DNA of 64,000 bases. It comes from an uncultured bacterium. Its GTDB lineage: Bacteria > Verrucomicrobiota > Lentisphaeria > Victivallales > UBA1829. The DNA is taken from the NCBI GenBank assembly GCA_902780135.1, contig CACZEK010000009.1, positions 1-64,000 on the forward strand, read 5' to 3'. The notes below the pieces were generated by a model. The model ran no database searches and was not told where the DNA came from. It saw nothing but the letters and a program-made list of their open reading frames with translations. A program made the translations under genes and the position numbers. Positions 16,442-25,068 of the stretch are shown here, piece by piece. Each line of letters starts with the position of its first letter. Within the stretch, counting starts at the first letter, position 1.

Positions 16442-17518
16442 ATGAAAAAGAAAAATGAAATAACCATTCGCAGTTCTGCCGCGGAATATTTAACTTATGT
16501 TGCATCAATTGGAACGGAACAAAGAAATGTTGAAATCCGCTATGAGGATGAAACTATCTGGCTGACCCAGAAAATGCTTGCTCTTCTTTACGACGTTGAT
16601 GTGCGTACGATCAACTATCATATCGGGAAGATTTATAAAGACAGTGAACTTCAGGAAACGTCAACTATCCGAAAATTTCGGATAGTTCAACATGAGGGCG
16701 CGCGCGACATTGAACGTGAAGTCAAGCATTACTCTTTACAGATGATTATTGCTGTCGGATTCAAGGTCAATTCCGAACGTGCAGTGCAATTTCGAAAGTG
16801 GATTAATGAAATAGCATGCAGTTACACCATCAAAGGATGGGTCATGGATGATGAACGATTAAAACGCGGCACATTTCTGACTGACAAGTATTTTGAAGAA
16901 CAGCTGGAACGAATTCGGGAAATTCGTGCCAGTGAACGTAAATTCTACCAGAAGATCACGGATCTGTATGCCACAGCGATTGATTATGATCGTACCGCAT
17001 TGGCAACACGTCGTTTTTATGCAACGGTTCAGAACAAAATGCGTTTTGCTGTACATGGGCATACCGCGGCGGAATTAATCGTTGCACGTGCTGACAGTAC
17101 AAAAGAACACATGGGCCTGACCACATGGCAGGATGCACCCGACGGCAAAATAAGATGTTCAGATGCCATTGTTGCAAAAAACTATTTGACAAAAGAAGAG
17201 TTGGAACAACTTAACAGAATGGTCAGTGCGTATTTGGATTTTGCGGAAAGCCGGGCAAAACGAAAAATACCAATGACAATGCAGGATTGGGAATCTCGCT
17301 TAAATGCTTTTATTGAACTTTTTGAATATGGATTACTGAAAGATGCGAGAAAAGTCTCTGCGGAAATTGCCCGACTTCATGCGGAAACAGAATTCGAAAA
17401 GTATCGTGTAATTCAGGATAAGTTGTTTCTGTCCGACTACGACAAATATCTTTTGGAGCTTGAGGCGGAAGCAAAGCAACTGCAATCTTCCGCCGATAAA
17501 AACGAGACGGAAAAATGA
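16442..17518 (+). CDS. RhuM-family protein
   Basis: A 358-residue protein of the RhuM family first named in a Salmonella pathogenicity island; its function is not established. Characteristic stretches are IRYEDETIWLTQKMLALLYD, VDVRTINYHIGKIY, RKFRIVQHEGAR, EVKHYSLQMIIAVGFKVNS and DERLKRGTFLTDKYF. The N-terminal part resembles a winged-helix or antirepressor-like DNA-binding module. Full length is kept. It follows the Fic gene by 22 bases and shares a 4-base overlap with the next gene. Base composition is clearly more AT-rich than in the housekeeping genes, which suggests transfer. RhuM and Fic genes commonly travel on mobile islands. Confidence 0.85.
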   Translation: MKKKNEITIRSSAAEYLTYVASIGTEQRNVEIRYEDETIWLTQKMLALLYDVDVRTINYHIGKIYKDSELQETSTIRKFRIVQHEGARDIEREVKHYSLQMIIAVGFKVNSERAVQFRKWINEIACSYTIKGWVMDDERLKRGTFLTDKYFEEQLERIREIRASERKFYQKITDLYATAIDYDRTALATRRFYATVQNKMRFAVHGHTAAELIVARADSTKEHMGLTTWQDAPDGKIRCSDAIVAKNYLTKEELEQLNRMVSAYLDFAESRAKRKIPMTMQDWESRLNAFIELFEYGLLKDARKVSAEIARLHAETEFEKYRVIQDKLFLSDYDKYLLELEAEAKQLQSSADKNETEK

Positions 17519-18354
17519 AGCGGAAAAAGATCACGAAATGGATTCCCCTGCTGCTTTTTGTTCTTCTGTTCGGCATCGTTGATTTCCTGCTGAAAGGATA
17601 CTGTATCGAAAACGCGTGGAACATCGGACGCAAGAAGACAACTCTTTACGACCGGTATTACGAGTATTCCGAGGACGGGAACAAGCTCGTTTATTCATGC
17701 CTCAAAAAAACGGAGCTCAGCCAGCCGTTTTTTCAGACGAAAGACACTTACATCCTCGTTTCATTGATCATCGACCTGGAAGCCGCCCGAAAGGAAATGA
17801 TCCCCGTGATCCTGGAGCGTGAAAACTGGTCATCTGCCTACAGACAGACCAAAAGCAAGGACAGAACAAAAACAGCAAACTTCTATGAACTGGCTGAATT
17901 GGTCCGGGATGGAGATCATGTCCTCAAATCATCCTTGAGCGCCGAATCCGGAATCCGGTCCGGAGACACGGTCCGGCTTCGCCTGCCGCTTGAGGAGTGG
18001 CCGATCCGTGAGGAATCTTGTTTGCTCGAATTGGGCTATCCGAAGATGGACAATCTGCTTACGACAGGACACGACTACGGGGAATACGTCTGCCTCGCGT
18101 TTCCGCAGCCGGAAACAGTGAACGGCGACCAATGCGACATGCTGGTGTATCCGCGTGCTTCCGTCTTCGACGAAAAGGTCCAGAAGGACATCATAGCGGA
18201 GAATCATCGGTTTCATGATGAGTTCAAAAAACAGAGTCATGCTGCATGTATCCTGATGATGCCGCTGGCGGTCATCGGGGATCTCGTGATGCTGCCGTAT
18301 TACATCGTCCACATCTTTTTGAGCGCAATAAGCGGCGGACATCCCCCGTTTTGA
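17515..18354 (+). CDS. Membrane protein of unknown function
   Basis: A 279-residue protein not recognised. It has an N-terminal membrane helix (about residues 9-27, WIPLLLFVLLFGIVDFLL), a soluble middle of about 210 residues, and a hydrophobic C-terminus (ACILMMPLAVIGDLVMLPYY) faintly like YceK-type lipoprotein ends. The ATG overlaps the RhuM stop codon by 4 bases (ATGA), so translation is probably coupled. A strong terminator follows, closing the three-gene unit. Codon use is closer to the chromosome than RhuM, so it may not share its origin. Confidence 0.65.
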   Translation: MKRKKITKWIPLLLFVLLFGIVDFLLKGYCIENAWNIGRKKTTLYDRYYEYSEDGNKLVYSCLKKTELSQPFFQTKDTYILVSLIIDLEAARKEMIPVILERENWSSAYRQTKSKDRTKTANFYELAELVRDGDHVLKSSLSAESGIRSGDTVRLRLPLEEWPIREESCLLELGYPKMDNLLTTGHDYGEYVCLAFPQPETVNGDQCDMLVYPRASVFDEKVQKDIIAENHRFHDEFKKQSHAACILMMPLAVIGDLVMLPYYIVHIFLSAISGGHPPF

Positions 18355-18377
18355 ACAGTTCGAACGGCGGGCTTTTT
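18343..18377 (+). terminator. Terminator of the Fic/RhuM unit
   Basis: CCCCCGTT pairs with AACGGCGGG (one bulged base), with a 12-base loop, followed by CTTTTT. It overlaps the last codons of the membrane protein gene. Confidence 0.75.
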
Positions 18378-18388
18378 GCATTCTCCGT

Positions 18389-18417
18389 TTGAATTGTCCG
18401 TAATATGATGCTATATT
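18389..18417 (+). promoter_or_regulatory. Promoter of the GT39-type gene
   Basis: TTGAAT (18389-18394), a 17-base spacer and TATATT (18412-18417), preceded by ATGATGC as at several other promoters in the window. Confidence 0.65.
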
Positions 18418-18505
18418 AGTTATTTAGAAACTTTTTCAGGCGGGAAGATATTCCCCGCTTCGATTCAGCATACGATTTTCCCTCAAATACAGGATATTTC
18501 AGCAC

Positions 18506-20200
18506 ATGGACAACGAGCAGACAGCACAACCGGAAACAACCGCGTCCTCCGCGGAAACGAAAAAGACGAACCCGGTCGTCAAGTTCTTCCGCCACTATCT
18601 TTTCGACGATGAAGACGACCACGGCGCGGACGGCGTGAACTTCACGCGCATCCTCCTCATCATCCTGTCCGGCTGGCTGGTCTTCTGGACCGTGCTGCCG
18701 TGCATCGCGCTCGCGAACGACTTCGTGGATGTGCTGGAAAACATCGTGTGGGGCCGCCATTTCCAGTTCGGATTCGACAAGAACCCGTACGCCGGGCCGT
18801 TTTTCGGCGTGGGCGTGTGGTATCTGAGCGGGAAAGCGTTCTTTTCGAGCTTCCTCGCGAGCCAGGTATGCGTGTTCACGGGCATCTTCTGCGTGTTCCA
18901 GGTAGCGAAACGCATCCTGCCGCTCCGCACGGCGTTCCTGGCGGCGGCAACGCTGCTCCTCATCAACTTCTACGGCATCAAGGCGACGGAACTGTGCGAC
19001 GACGTGATGGAGCTGGCGGTGTGGCCGCTGACCATGCTGTTCGTCTACCTCGGCGTGAAGGGCGATCCGAAGAAAACCTGGCTGTACTGGCTGTGCGCCG
19101 GGTTCTTCGCCGGACTCGCCATGATGGTGAAGTATTTCGCGCCGGCGATGTATGTGTGCGTGGCGATCCCGCTTTTGTTCACGAAGGAAGGCCGCGCCGT
19201 CTTCCGCAAGCCGCAGTTCTATCTGGCGGCGATCCCGTTCGTCCTCGTGGTCCTGCCGAACGTCCTCTGGCTTCTTTCAAACGACTTCAAGCCGATGCAG
19301 TACGCGGCGGGACGCGCGGCGCTCTCGGACGGCGGAAGCGCGGCCGCAAGCATCCCGCTTTCCGACCATTTCACGCGCCCGCTGAAGGCAATCGACCGCG
19401 CGGCGGGCGTGTTCGGCGTGGCGGTCATCTTCTTCGCGCTGTTCTTTCCGTGGCGGCGGAAACGCGAGGACCGCGCGCAATACTCCGCGTTCGACAGGGT
19501 GTTCGTGTGGTCCTGCTGCTGGGGTTCGTTCGGCTCCGCGCTGCTCTTCTCGCTCGTGACCGGCGGCAAGATCAATTATTCGTGGGTCGTGCCGTGCTTC
19601 CCGTTCCTGGGCGTGTGGCTCTTCATGGTCTGGTCGCCGCGGATCACGCGGATCAAGGCGCGCGCCTACCTGGGCGCCGTGCTGCTGATGGGGTTCGTCT
19701 TCGGCGTGATCTTCGTGCTGCGTTCGCTGGAGCATCAGGGCTACAAGAAACGCGGCTGCGATTACGAGAACTACCCCGGACACGCCGTCGCTGCGGCGGC
19801 CGCAAACCTCTGGCACGAGGTCTCGGACCAGCCGATGCCCTACGTGATCGCCGACCGCAAGGGCGCGTGCAACGTGGCGGTGTATTCGCCCGAAGCGCCG
19901 GAAGCGTTCTTCGACGCCGACGTCACGCAGAGCCAGTGGATCGACCCGGACGACGTCCGGAAACGCGGCGGAGTCGTGATCGGGGACGAGAAACAGAAGC
20001 CCGACAGCGCGCAGCGCGTCGCCGATTTCATCAAGACGATCCCGAAGGAACGCCTCGGCGAAACCCGGCAGATGCAGTTCCCGCGCGCCGTCCCCGCCTG
20101 GTATCGGAAGATGCGCGGCACGCCGCCCGTCTTCAACGTCTCCATGCGCCTGATCCTGCCGGAAGACGACGTGAAAACGCCGGAAACTCAGGCGGATTGA
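18506..20200 (+). CDS. GT39-like integral membrane glycosyltransferase
   Basis: A 564-residue polytopic protein (about 10-12 membrane helices between residues 50 and 425) of the dolichyl-phosphate-mannose/ArnT-like glycosyltransferase class. Family features are the early acidic residue in the first periplasmic loop (LANDFVDVLENIVWGRHF), FFGVGVWYLSGKAFF, and KATELCDDVMELAVWPLTML followed by FFAGLAMMVKYFAPAMYV. It would transfer a sugar from a lipid-linked donor to an envelope acceptor. The N-terminal 45 residues are polar and acidic, and a soluble C-terminal domain spans about residues 440-564. It has its own promoter and no strong Shine-Dalgarno. The exact acceptor cannot be told. Confidence 0.78.
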   Translation: MDNEQTAQPETTASSAETKKTNPVVKFFRHYLFDDEDDHGADGVNFTRILLIILSGWLVFWTVLPCIALANDFVDVLENIVWGRHFQFGFDKNPYAGPFFGVGVWYLSGKAFFSSFLASQVCVFTGIFCVFQVAKRILPLRTAFLAAATLLLINFYGIKATELCDDVMELAVWPLTMLFVYLGVKGDPKKTWLYWLCAGFFAGLAMMVKYFAPAMYVCVAIPLLFTKEGRAVFRKPQFYLAAIPFVLVVLPNVLWLLSNDFKPMQYAAGRAALSDGGSAAASIPLSDHFTRPLKAIDRAAGVFGVAVIFFALFFPWRRKREDRAQYSAFDRVFVWSCCWGSFGSALLFSLVTGGKINYSWVVPCFPFLGVWLFMVWSPRITRIKARAYLGAVLLMGFVFGVIFVLRSLEHQGYKKRGCDYENYPGHAVAAAAANLWHEVSDQPMPYVIADRKGACNVAVYSPEAPEAFFDADVTQSQWIDPDDVRKRGGVVIGDEKQKPDSAQRVADFIKTIPKERLGETRQMQFPRAVPAWYRKMRGTPPVFNVSMRLILPEDDVKTPETQAD

Positions 20201-20215
20201 GTTCTGCTCCTGAAT

Positions 20216-20341
20216 CCGTGCCCGAGCGAAGCTGAGCACTACTGCCGTCCAGGGCTTGCCCTGGCCCGAGCGAAGCTGAGAGCTCTGCCTCCCCGTGCCC
20301 GAGCGCAGCCGGGCACTACTGCAGTCCAGGGCTTGCCCTGG
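20216..20341. repeat. Direct-repeat block with internal palindromes
   Basis: Two roughly 49-base copies (20216-20264 and 20293-20341) begin CCGTGCCCGAGCG and end with the palindromic CCAGGGCTTGCCCTGG. Between them is a partial copy (CCCGAGCGAAGCTGAG). Copy 2 has GAGCGCAGCCGGGCAC, which closely resembles GAGCGCAGCCAGGCAC in the 127-bp repeats at 45.3-45.6 kb, so this may be one dispersed repeat family. The CCAGGG/CCCTGG stem may also act as a weak terminator for the GT39-type gene. Confidence 0.75.
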
Positions 20342-20362
20342 AAATTTTTCGGCAAATAGCAT

Positions 20363-20391
20363 TTGAAAAGGGCGCGGACCTATGATATATT
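20363..20391 (+). promoter_or_regulatory. fmt-rng promoter
   Basis: TTGAAA (20363-20368), a 17-base spacer and TATATT (20386-20391), 35 bases before the fmt start. Confidence 0.75.
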
Positions 20392-20426
20392 AAAGTTTAA
20401 AATTTTTTTGGATGTGAAAAATCATC

Positions 20427-21416
20427 ATGATCAAGAACCCGCGCATCATATTCATGGGAGCCGGCGTTTTCGCCGTCCCGATCCTGGAGGCCCTGGCGAA
20501 CAGCCATGACCTCACGCTCGCCGTGGCCGTGACCCAGCCGGACCGCGCGGCGGGGCGCAAGCGCATGCTGACGCCGACGCCGCTCGGACGGTATGCGGAC
20601 GCCGCGGGGATCCCGTGCGAACGCGTGCAGTCCGTGAACACACCGGAGTTCCTGGACCACGCGGCCGCGCTGGAGCCGGACCTGATCGTGGTGGTGTCGT
20701 TCGGACAGATCCTGCGGGAACCCATCCTGAACCTCCCGCCGCTGGGCTGCCTGAACGTCCATGCGTCCCTTCTCCCGAAATACCGCGGGGCGTCGCCCAT
20801 CACCACCTGCGTATTGAACGGAGACGACATCACCGGAGTAACGTTTATGCAGATGGAGCGGGGGCTGGACTCGGGGCCGATCTACGAGATGCACCGGATG
20901 CCCGTCCCGCCCGGGATCACGGCGGACGAGCTGGAACGCTCGCTCTCCGAGATGGCCGGGAACCGCATCTGCGACTGCGTAGGCCGCATCGCGCGCGGCG
21001 AGATCACGCCGCGTCCGCAGCCCGCCGAGGGCGTCACCGTTGCGGTCAAGATCCGAAAATCGGACGGGTTCGTCATATGGAACGAAGACGCCGCCGTCCT
21101 GGAACGAAAGGTGAGGGCTTACCATAACTGGCCGTCGATGTCGTTCCGCGTTCCGGTACGCGGGCGCGTCATGTCGGTCAAGATCACCAAAGCGTCGTAC
21201 ACGTCCTTCAAGGCCGCCGGCGCCGAGCCGGGGAAGATCACTGCACTCGCCGACAACAGGATCATGGTGTCCTGCGGCTCCGGTTCCCTGCTGCTCGACC
21301 GCATCGTGCCCGAAGGAAAAAAGGAAATGCCCGTCGCCGATTTCCTGAACGGCGCCCGCCTCGAAGTCGGCGACGTCCTGCTGAACGGCCAGCCCGAACA
21401 GCAGCCAACCCCGTGA
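20427..21416 (+). CDS. fmt: Methionyl-tRNA formyltransferase
   Basis: A 329-residue enzyme that formylates initiator Met-tRNA with 10-formyl-tetrahydrofolate. The catalytic N-terminal domain carries the Asn-His-Asp set: NVHASLLPKYRGASPI holds the conserved N and H with the flexible loop, and GVTFMQMERGLDSGPI holds the aspartate. IIFMGAGVFAVPILEAL opens the Rossmann core; the usual G-T/S-P-F reads GAGVFA, a small deviation. The C-terminal OB-like domain (about residues 215-320) binds the tRNA. Length is typical. It is the first gene of an operon with rng, 16 bases apart. The def (deformylase) gene that often pairs with fmt is not here. Confidence 0.95.
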   Translation: MIKNPRIIFMGAGVFAVPILEALANSHDLTLAVAVTQPDRAAGRKRMLTPTPLGRYADAAGIPCERVQSVNTPEFLDHAAALEPDLIVVVSFGQILREPILNLPPLGCLNVHASLLPKYRGASPITTCVLNGDDITGVTFMQMERGLDSGPIYEMHRMPVPPGITADELERSLSEMAGNRICDCVGRIARGEITPRPQPAEGVTVAVKIRKSDGFVIWNEDAAVLERKVRAYHNWPSMSFRVPVRGRVMSVKITKASYTSFKAAGAEPGKITALADNRIMVSCGSGSLLLDRIVPEGKKEMPVADFLNGARLEVGDVLLNGQPEQQPTP

Positions 21417-21432
21417 AAGAATTTACCCAGTC

Positions 21433-23103
21433 ATGCCTCAAGAGAAAAAACAGATCATCCTGAACTGCGAGGAACTTGAGACCCGCTCGGCGCTGCTTAT
21501 CAACGGACATCTGGAGGACTACCAGATCGAGCGCAAGGGCGACGACATCGTCGCCGGGTCCATCTACCTCGGCAGGATCGTCCGCATCGAGCCGGGCCTG
21601 GAAGCCTGCTTCGTCGACATCGGCGCGGAGAAGAACGCGTTCATGCACTTCCGCGACATGCTCCCGGCGTCCTACGACATCCTCGACAGCATCAAAAAGA
21701 TCGGCGAGGAGCGCGAACGCGTCAAGGAGACCGACGCCTCCCCGAAGAAGAAAAAGCACATCATCTCCATCCTCAGCGAAAAGTTCCGCAACCTCGTGAC
21801 GGGCGGCGACCGCGCCAAACGCCTGAAGGAGATGGAGGAGCGCATCCACACCGGCAAGATCACCATCGAGGACATCCCGCGCGTCTTCCCCACCGGGTCC
21901 GAACTGCTCGTGCAGGTCACGAAAGGCCCCATCGGCACCAAGGGCGCGCGCGTCACCACCAACATCACCATCCCCGGCCGCTACCTCGTCCTGCTCCCCT
22001 ACTCCAAGCACATCGGCCTCTCCTCGCGCATCGAGGACAGGAAGGAACGCGACCGCCTCCGCAAGATCCTGCTCGGGCTGAAGCTCCCGGACGGAATGGG
22101 TCTCATCTGCCGCACCGTCGGCGAACACCGCAAGGCGGTCTTCTTCCAGCGCGACCTCGAAATGCTGCTGGAACTCTGGCAGAAGGTCGACAACGCCCTG
22201 CTGAAGCCGCGCGCGCCCGCGCTCGTCTACGCCGAGCCCGACCTGCTGGAACGCACCGTGCGCGACCTGCTGACGGACGACATCGACGAGATCGTGGTGG
22301 ACGACAAGGAGAAATACGATTTCCTGGTCGAAGCGCTCAAGAAGTTCGTCGGAAACGACTTCAACACGCAGATCACGCGCCACAAACGCGCCGAATCCGT
22401 GTTTGACCGCTACAAGGTCACGCCGCAGGTCGCCGAAATCTACAACCGCATCGTGAATCTCCCCGGCGGCGGCTACCTCTGCATCGACGAGACCGAGGCG
22501 CTCGTCGCCATCGACATCAACACCGGCAAGTCCAAGGCGGGCAAGGCGCAGCGCGAGCTCATCCTGAACACCAACCTCGAGGCCGCGAAGGAGATCGCGC
22601 GCCAGATACGGCTCCGCAACATCGGCGGACAGATCGTCATCGACTTCATCGACATGGCGAACAGCTCCGACCGCGAACAGGTCAACCGCACGATGAACAA
22701 GCTCGCCGACCTCGACCGCGCACGCACGAAGATCCTCCCGATCAGCAAGTTCGGGCTCATGGAGATGACGCGCCAGCGCGAGAGCGAGAGCGTGCAGGAT
22801 TCGCTGTTCGATCCGTGCCCGTACTGCGGCGGCTCCGGCCACGTGAAATCCGCCATCAGCATGAGCGTGGAGATTCAGCGCCGCCTGCTCGAAATCCTCA
22901 AGCAGCGCACGAAGTCGAAGAAGGCCGCCACCGTCCGGGTCATCCTGAACCCCGCCGTGCTCGCGCGCCTCAAAAACGACGACGCGAAGATCCTCTACGA
23001 AATGGAAAGCAAGTACGGCCGCGACCTCGAATTCCGCGCGGATCCGGCGATCCACGTCGAGGAATTCCGCCTCATCGACCCGAAGACGGGCGAGCTTCTG
23101 TAA
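21433..23103 (+). CDS. rng: Ribonuclease G/E family endoribonuclease
   Basis: A 556-residue single-strand-specific endoribonuclease of the RNase G/E type, for rRNA maturation and mRNA decay. The N-terminal S1 domain is GSIYLGRIVRIEPGLEACFVDIG, with a lysine-rich insert near residues 100-120. The catalytic aspartates lie in VAIDINTGK and VIDFIDM. A zinc-link-like CPYCGGSGH (about residue 460) supports dimerisation. The length is that of RNase G or a short RNase E without the degradosome-scaffold tail. It is translated after fmt. The last 32 bases overlap, tail to tail, a gene on the other strand. Confidence 0.93.
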   Translation: MPQEKKQIILNCEELETRSALLINGHLEDYQIERKGDDIVAGSIYLGRIVRIEPGLEACFVDIGAEKNAFMHFRDMLPASYDILDSIKKIGEERERVKETDASPKKKKHIISILSEKFRNLVTGGDRAKRLKEMEERIHTGKITIEDIPRVFPTGSELLVQVTKGPIGTKGARVTTNITIPGRYLVLLPYSKHIGLSSRIEDRKERDRLRKILLGLKLPDGMGLICRTVGEHRKAVFFQRDLEMLLELWQKVDNALLKPRAPALVYAEPDLLERTVRDLLTDDIDEIVVDDKEKYDFLVEALKKFVGNDFNTQITRHKRAESVFDRYKVTPQVAEIYNRIVNLPGGGYLCIDETEALVAIDINTGKSKAGKAQRELILNTNLEAAKEIARQIRLRNIGGQIVIDFIDMANSSDREQVNRTMNKLADLDRARTKILPISKFGLMEMTRQRESESVQDSLFDPCPYCGGSGHVKSAISMSVEIQRRLLEILKQRTKSKKAATVRVILNPAVLARLKNDDAKILYEMESKYGRDLEFRADPAIHVEEFRLIDPKTGELL

Positions 23104-23614
23104 TCACGCGCATCGGTTTCTCAGGCGGGTTCCCCGGATCCTGCGGAGCCCCCGCGATCAGCGACACGGTCACCGCCGCCAGCCGCCACGGCAAGCCGAG
23201 GATGCCGTCCGGCGCGGCGACGACCGGATAATAGACGCCCGTGTCCGTCAGGACGCCGCCGTTCGCGAGGTGCCAGCAGCCCTCCTCATAGACGTAATGC
23301 GTCTTCATGTCGGGCCGCCAGTACACGCCGTCCTTGTGGTAATACCCGCCGTCCGCATAGTAGTAGCAGTCCCCGATCCAGCCCGGATCGGGCTCCTGTT
23401 TGATCTCGGACGCGGCTTTCTCACGCTCTTTTTTCCGCCGCTCCTCCGCCTCCTCCGAGGTCAGCAGTTTGTGCTCATTCTCCCCCTGCGGCACGATCAC
23501 GGCGTCCCGCCAGACAGGCTCCTCCGCTTCATCCGCCGCGCACGCAAACGGCGCGAGCAGCGCCGCCAGCGCCAGCGTTTTCATAAGATTTGAGCGGATC
23601 GGGTGCGTATTCAT
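23072..23614 (-). CDS. Exported tyrosine/glycine-rich protein of unknown function
   Basis: A 180-residue protein. The start at 23614 follows AGGAG with 8-base spacing; a later in-frame ATG (23584) has no signal. Both give a signal peptide (TLALAALLAPFACA). The mature part has a charged helical stretch (EEAEERRKKEREKAASEIK) and a segment with repeated Tyr-Gly-Trp words (CYYYADGGYYHKDGVYWRP, HYVYEEGCWHLANGG), suggesting small beta repeats that may bind a ligand or surface. No family was recognised. The 3' end overlaps rng convergently by 32 bases. Confidence 0.6.
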   Translation of the reverse strand: MNTHPIRSNLMKTLALAALLAPFACAADEAEEPVWRDAVIVPQGENEHKLLTSEEAEERRKKEREKAASEIKQEPDPGWIGDCYYYADGGYYHKDGVYWRPDMKTHYVYEEGCWHLANGGVLTDTGVYYPVVAAPDGILGLPWRLAAVTVSLIAGAPQDPGNPPEKPMRVITEARPSSGR

Positions 23615-23645
23615 GCGGAGTTCTCCTGCGTGGCGGAAGCCTGTC

Positions 23646-24011
23646 TTATTGATTCCGCGTCCATAGTATTCTTTTGTTGAACTTCACGACATCAACATGC
23701 GAAGGGACCAAGACATCGTACTCAAATGCGCCCTGCCCTTCCAATTCCAAAGTGCCGGACAGAACGATCGTATTGCCGATTGTTTCCTGTTCGATGCTTT
23801 TGACGCCCCAGGCGCTTTCGGCATAGTCTCCCTCGATTTTCAGCGTCAGTACGTCGTGATCTTCTTGATTCGGAATAATCGCCATGCTGGAAACGACAAG
23901 ATAATCTTCATTGATCTCTTTTGTCGTGCCGCACCCGGTGAAAAACGCAACGGTCAGAACGACCACAACAACCGCTAGGAAGATATTTCGTCTCGTTTTC
24001 GTGTTCGACAT
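23646..24011 (-). CDS. Small lipoprotein
   Basis: A 121-residue protein beginning MSNTKTRRNIFLAVVVVVLTV with the lipobox FFTGC near residue 26. The mature part is beta-rich (VLTLKIEGDYAESAWGVKS, TIVLSGTLELEGQGAFEYDV) and ends in a basic patch. The ATG at 24011 is chosen because the longer frame upstream lacks signal-peptide features. No family was recognised. It lies in a minus-strand run of small exported or anchored proteins (23.1-25.0 kb). Confidence 0.6.
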   Translation of the reverse strand: MSNTKTRRNIFLAVVVVVLTVAFFTGCGTTKEINEDYLVVSSMAIIPNQEDHDVLTLKIEGDYAESAWGVKSIEQETIGNTIVLSGTLELEGQGAFEYDVLVPSHVDVVKFNKRILWTRNQ

Positions 24012-24102
24012 GTTTACAGCCTTTTTATGGTGTTGCCGATGGAGGGTTTGAGGAATCACAACTTTATTATACCTCGCCCCTGGCAAAAAAGCAAATCGGT
24101 TT

Positions 24103-24549
24103 TCATGGCTTGGCTCCTGTTCCATAACCCCGATAGATGCTGCCGTCTTTTCTCACACAAAGCCGTTCGGGGTTGCCGAAAATGTGCGACTTGACACGGA
24201 TTGACAAAACAGGATCATCAATATTCTGAGCCGAATCTTCCTGATTCCGATTAAAGGCATGGTATTCTGCGGTATTAATATCAAAAAACAGCACTTTCGC
24301 GAAATCATTTTCGTTCATCCCCAGGGTTTTTAACAGCGATTTCATGTCCTGCTGATCCGGATAAGCCCCATGCTCCGTATGATATTGTTCCAGGCGTTTA
24401 TAGATTTGAGATAAATTTCCCTTTGTACGATAATTATCCCCTTTCAATTGGAGCACATCAAAATAATAGAAGGTTCCTGCGGCGATGACGAAGATGATGC
24501 AGCCGAGGATGAGCGCGGCGATCACGCAGCCTTTTTTCCGTTTTTTCAT
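24103..24549 (-). CDS. Membrane-anchored pseudopilin-like protein (copy 1)
   Basis: A 148-residue protein. After KKRKKG comes one membrane helix (about residues 8-30), then a soluble domain with the words NLSQIYKRLEQYHTEHGAYP, which recall the alpha-helix plus Ala-Tyr-Pro of GspG-type pseudopilins. The prepilin cleavage motif (G-F-T-L-x-E) is absent, so it is probably a membrane-anchored relative or a look-alike. It is clearly paralogous to the gene at 24590 (shared DDPVLSIRVKSH, ERLCVRKDGS and GTGAK-like ends), so the pair arose by tandem duplication. Confidence 0.6.
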   Translation of the reverse strand: MKKRKKGCVIAALILGCIIFVIAAGTFYYFDVLQLKGDNYRTKGNLSQIYKRLEQYHTEHGAYPDQQDMKSLLKTLGMNENDFAKVLFFDINTAEYHAFNRNQEDSAQNIDDPVLSIRVKSHIFGNPERLCVRKDGSIYRGYGTGAKP

Positions 24550-24589
24550 GTTCGAACCTCCGAAAATGTTTTATCAGGATCCGGGGGGA

Positions 24590-25027
24590 TTATAACTTGG
24601 CTCCTGTTTCAAAATCTCTATAATACATGCTGCCGTCTTTTCTCACGCAAAGGCGTTCATATTTGCCAAAAACATGCGACTTGACACGTATTGACAAAAC
24701 AGGATCATCCATATTCTGATCCGAACATTCCTGATTCCGATTGGAGGCATGGTATTCTGCGGAACTGATATCAAAGAACCGAGTTTTTTCAAAATTATTC
24801 TTGCTTATACCCAAGGTGTTCAATAGGGATTTCATATCCTGCTGAGGAGGATAAGCCCCGTGTTCGTAATGATATTGTTCCAAGCGTCTATATACAAATG
24901 CTAAATTATCCTGCGTCTGAATGCATTCCTCTTTTAATGTGAGTTCTCCGAACGTCCACAATAATCTCAGAACTATAACAGTAAAAAAAAGTCCAAACAA
25001 AAGGGAAAGGATGTGCTTACTCTTCAT
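24590..25027 (-). CDS. Membrane-anchored pseudopilin-like protein (copy 2)
   Basis: A 145-residue paralogue of the protein at 24103. It has one N-terminal helix (about residues 5-25), then RRLEQYHYEHGAYPPQQDMKSLL, FFDISSAEYHASNRNQE and DDPVLSIRVKSHVFG. Most differences lie in the membrane segment and the first 40 residues, while the C-terminal half is almost identical to copy 1. The spacing of 40 bases to copy 1 and the same strand suggest co-transcription. Its function is unknown. Confidence 0.6.
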   Translation of the reverse strand: MKSKHILSLLFGLFFTVIVLRLLWTFGELTLKEECIQTQDNLAFVYRRLEQYHYEHGAYPPQQDMKSLLNTLGISKNNFEKTRFFDISSAEYHASNRNQECSDQNMDDPVLSIRVKSHVFGKYERLCVRKDGSMYYRDFETGAKL

Positions 25028-25068
25028 TTTTGACCCTCCGCCGCAATGATTTCACCGATCATTGCGGC

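Noticed and set aside
15600..18400. Prophage
   Set aside because: Only phage-related domains (BRO-N, RhuM-type) are present; there are no integrase, capsid, tail or lysis genes and no att duplication was seen.
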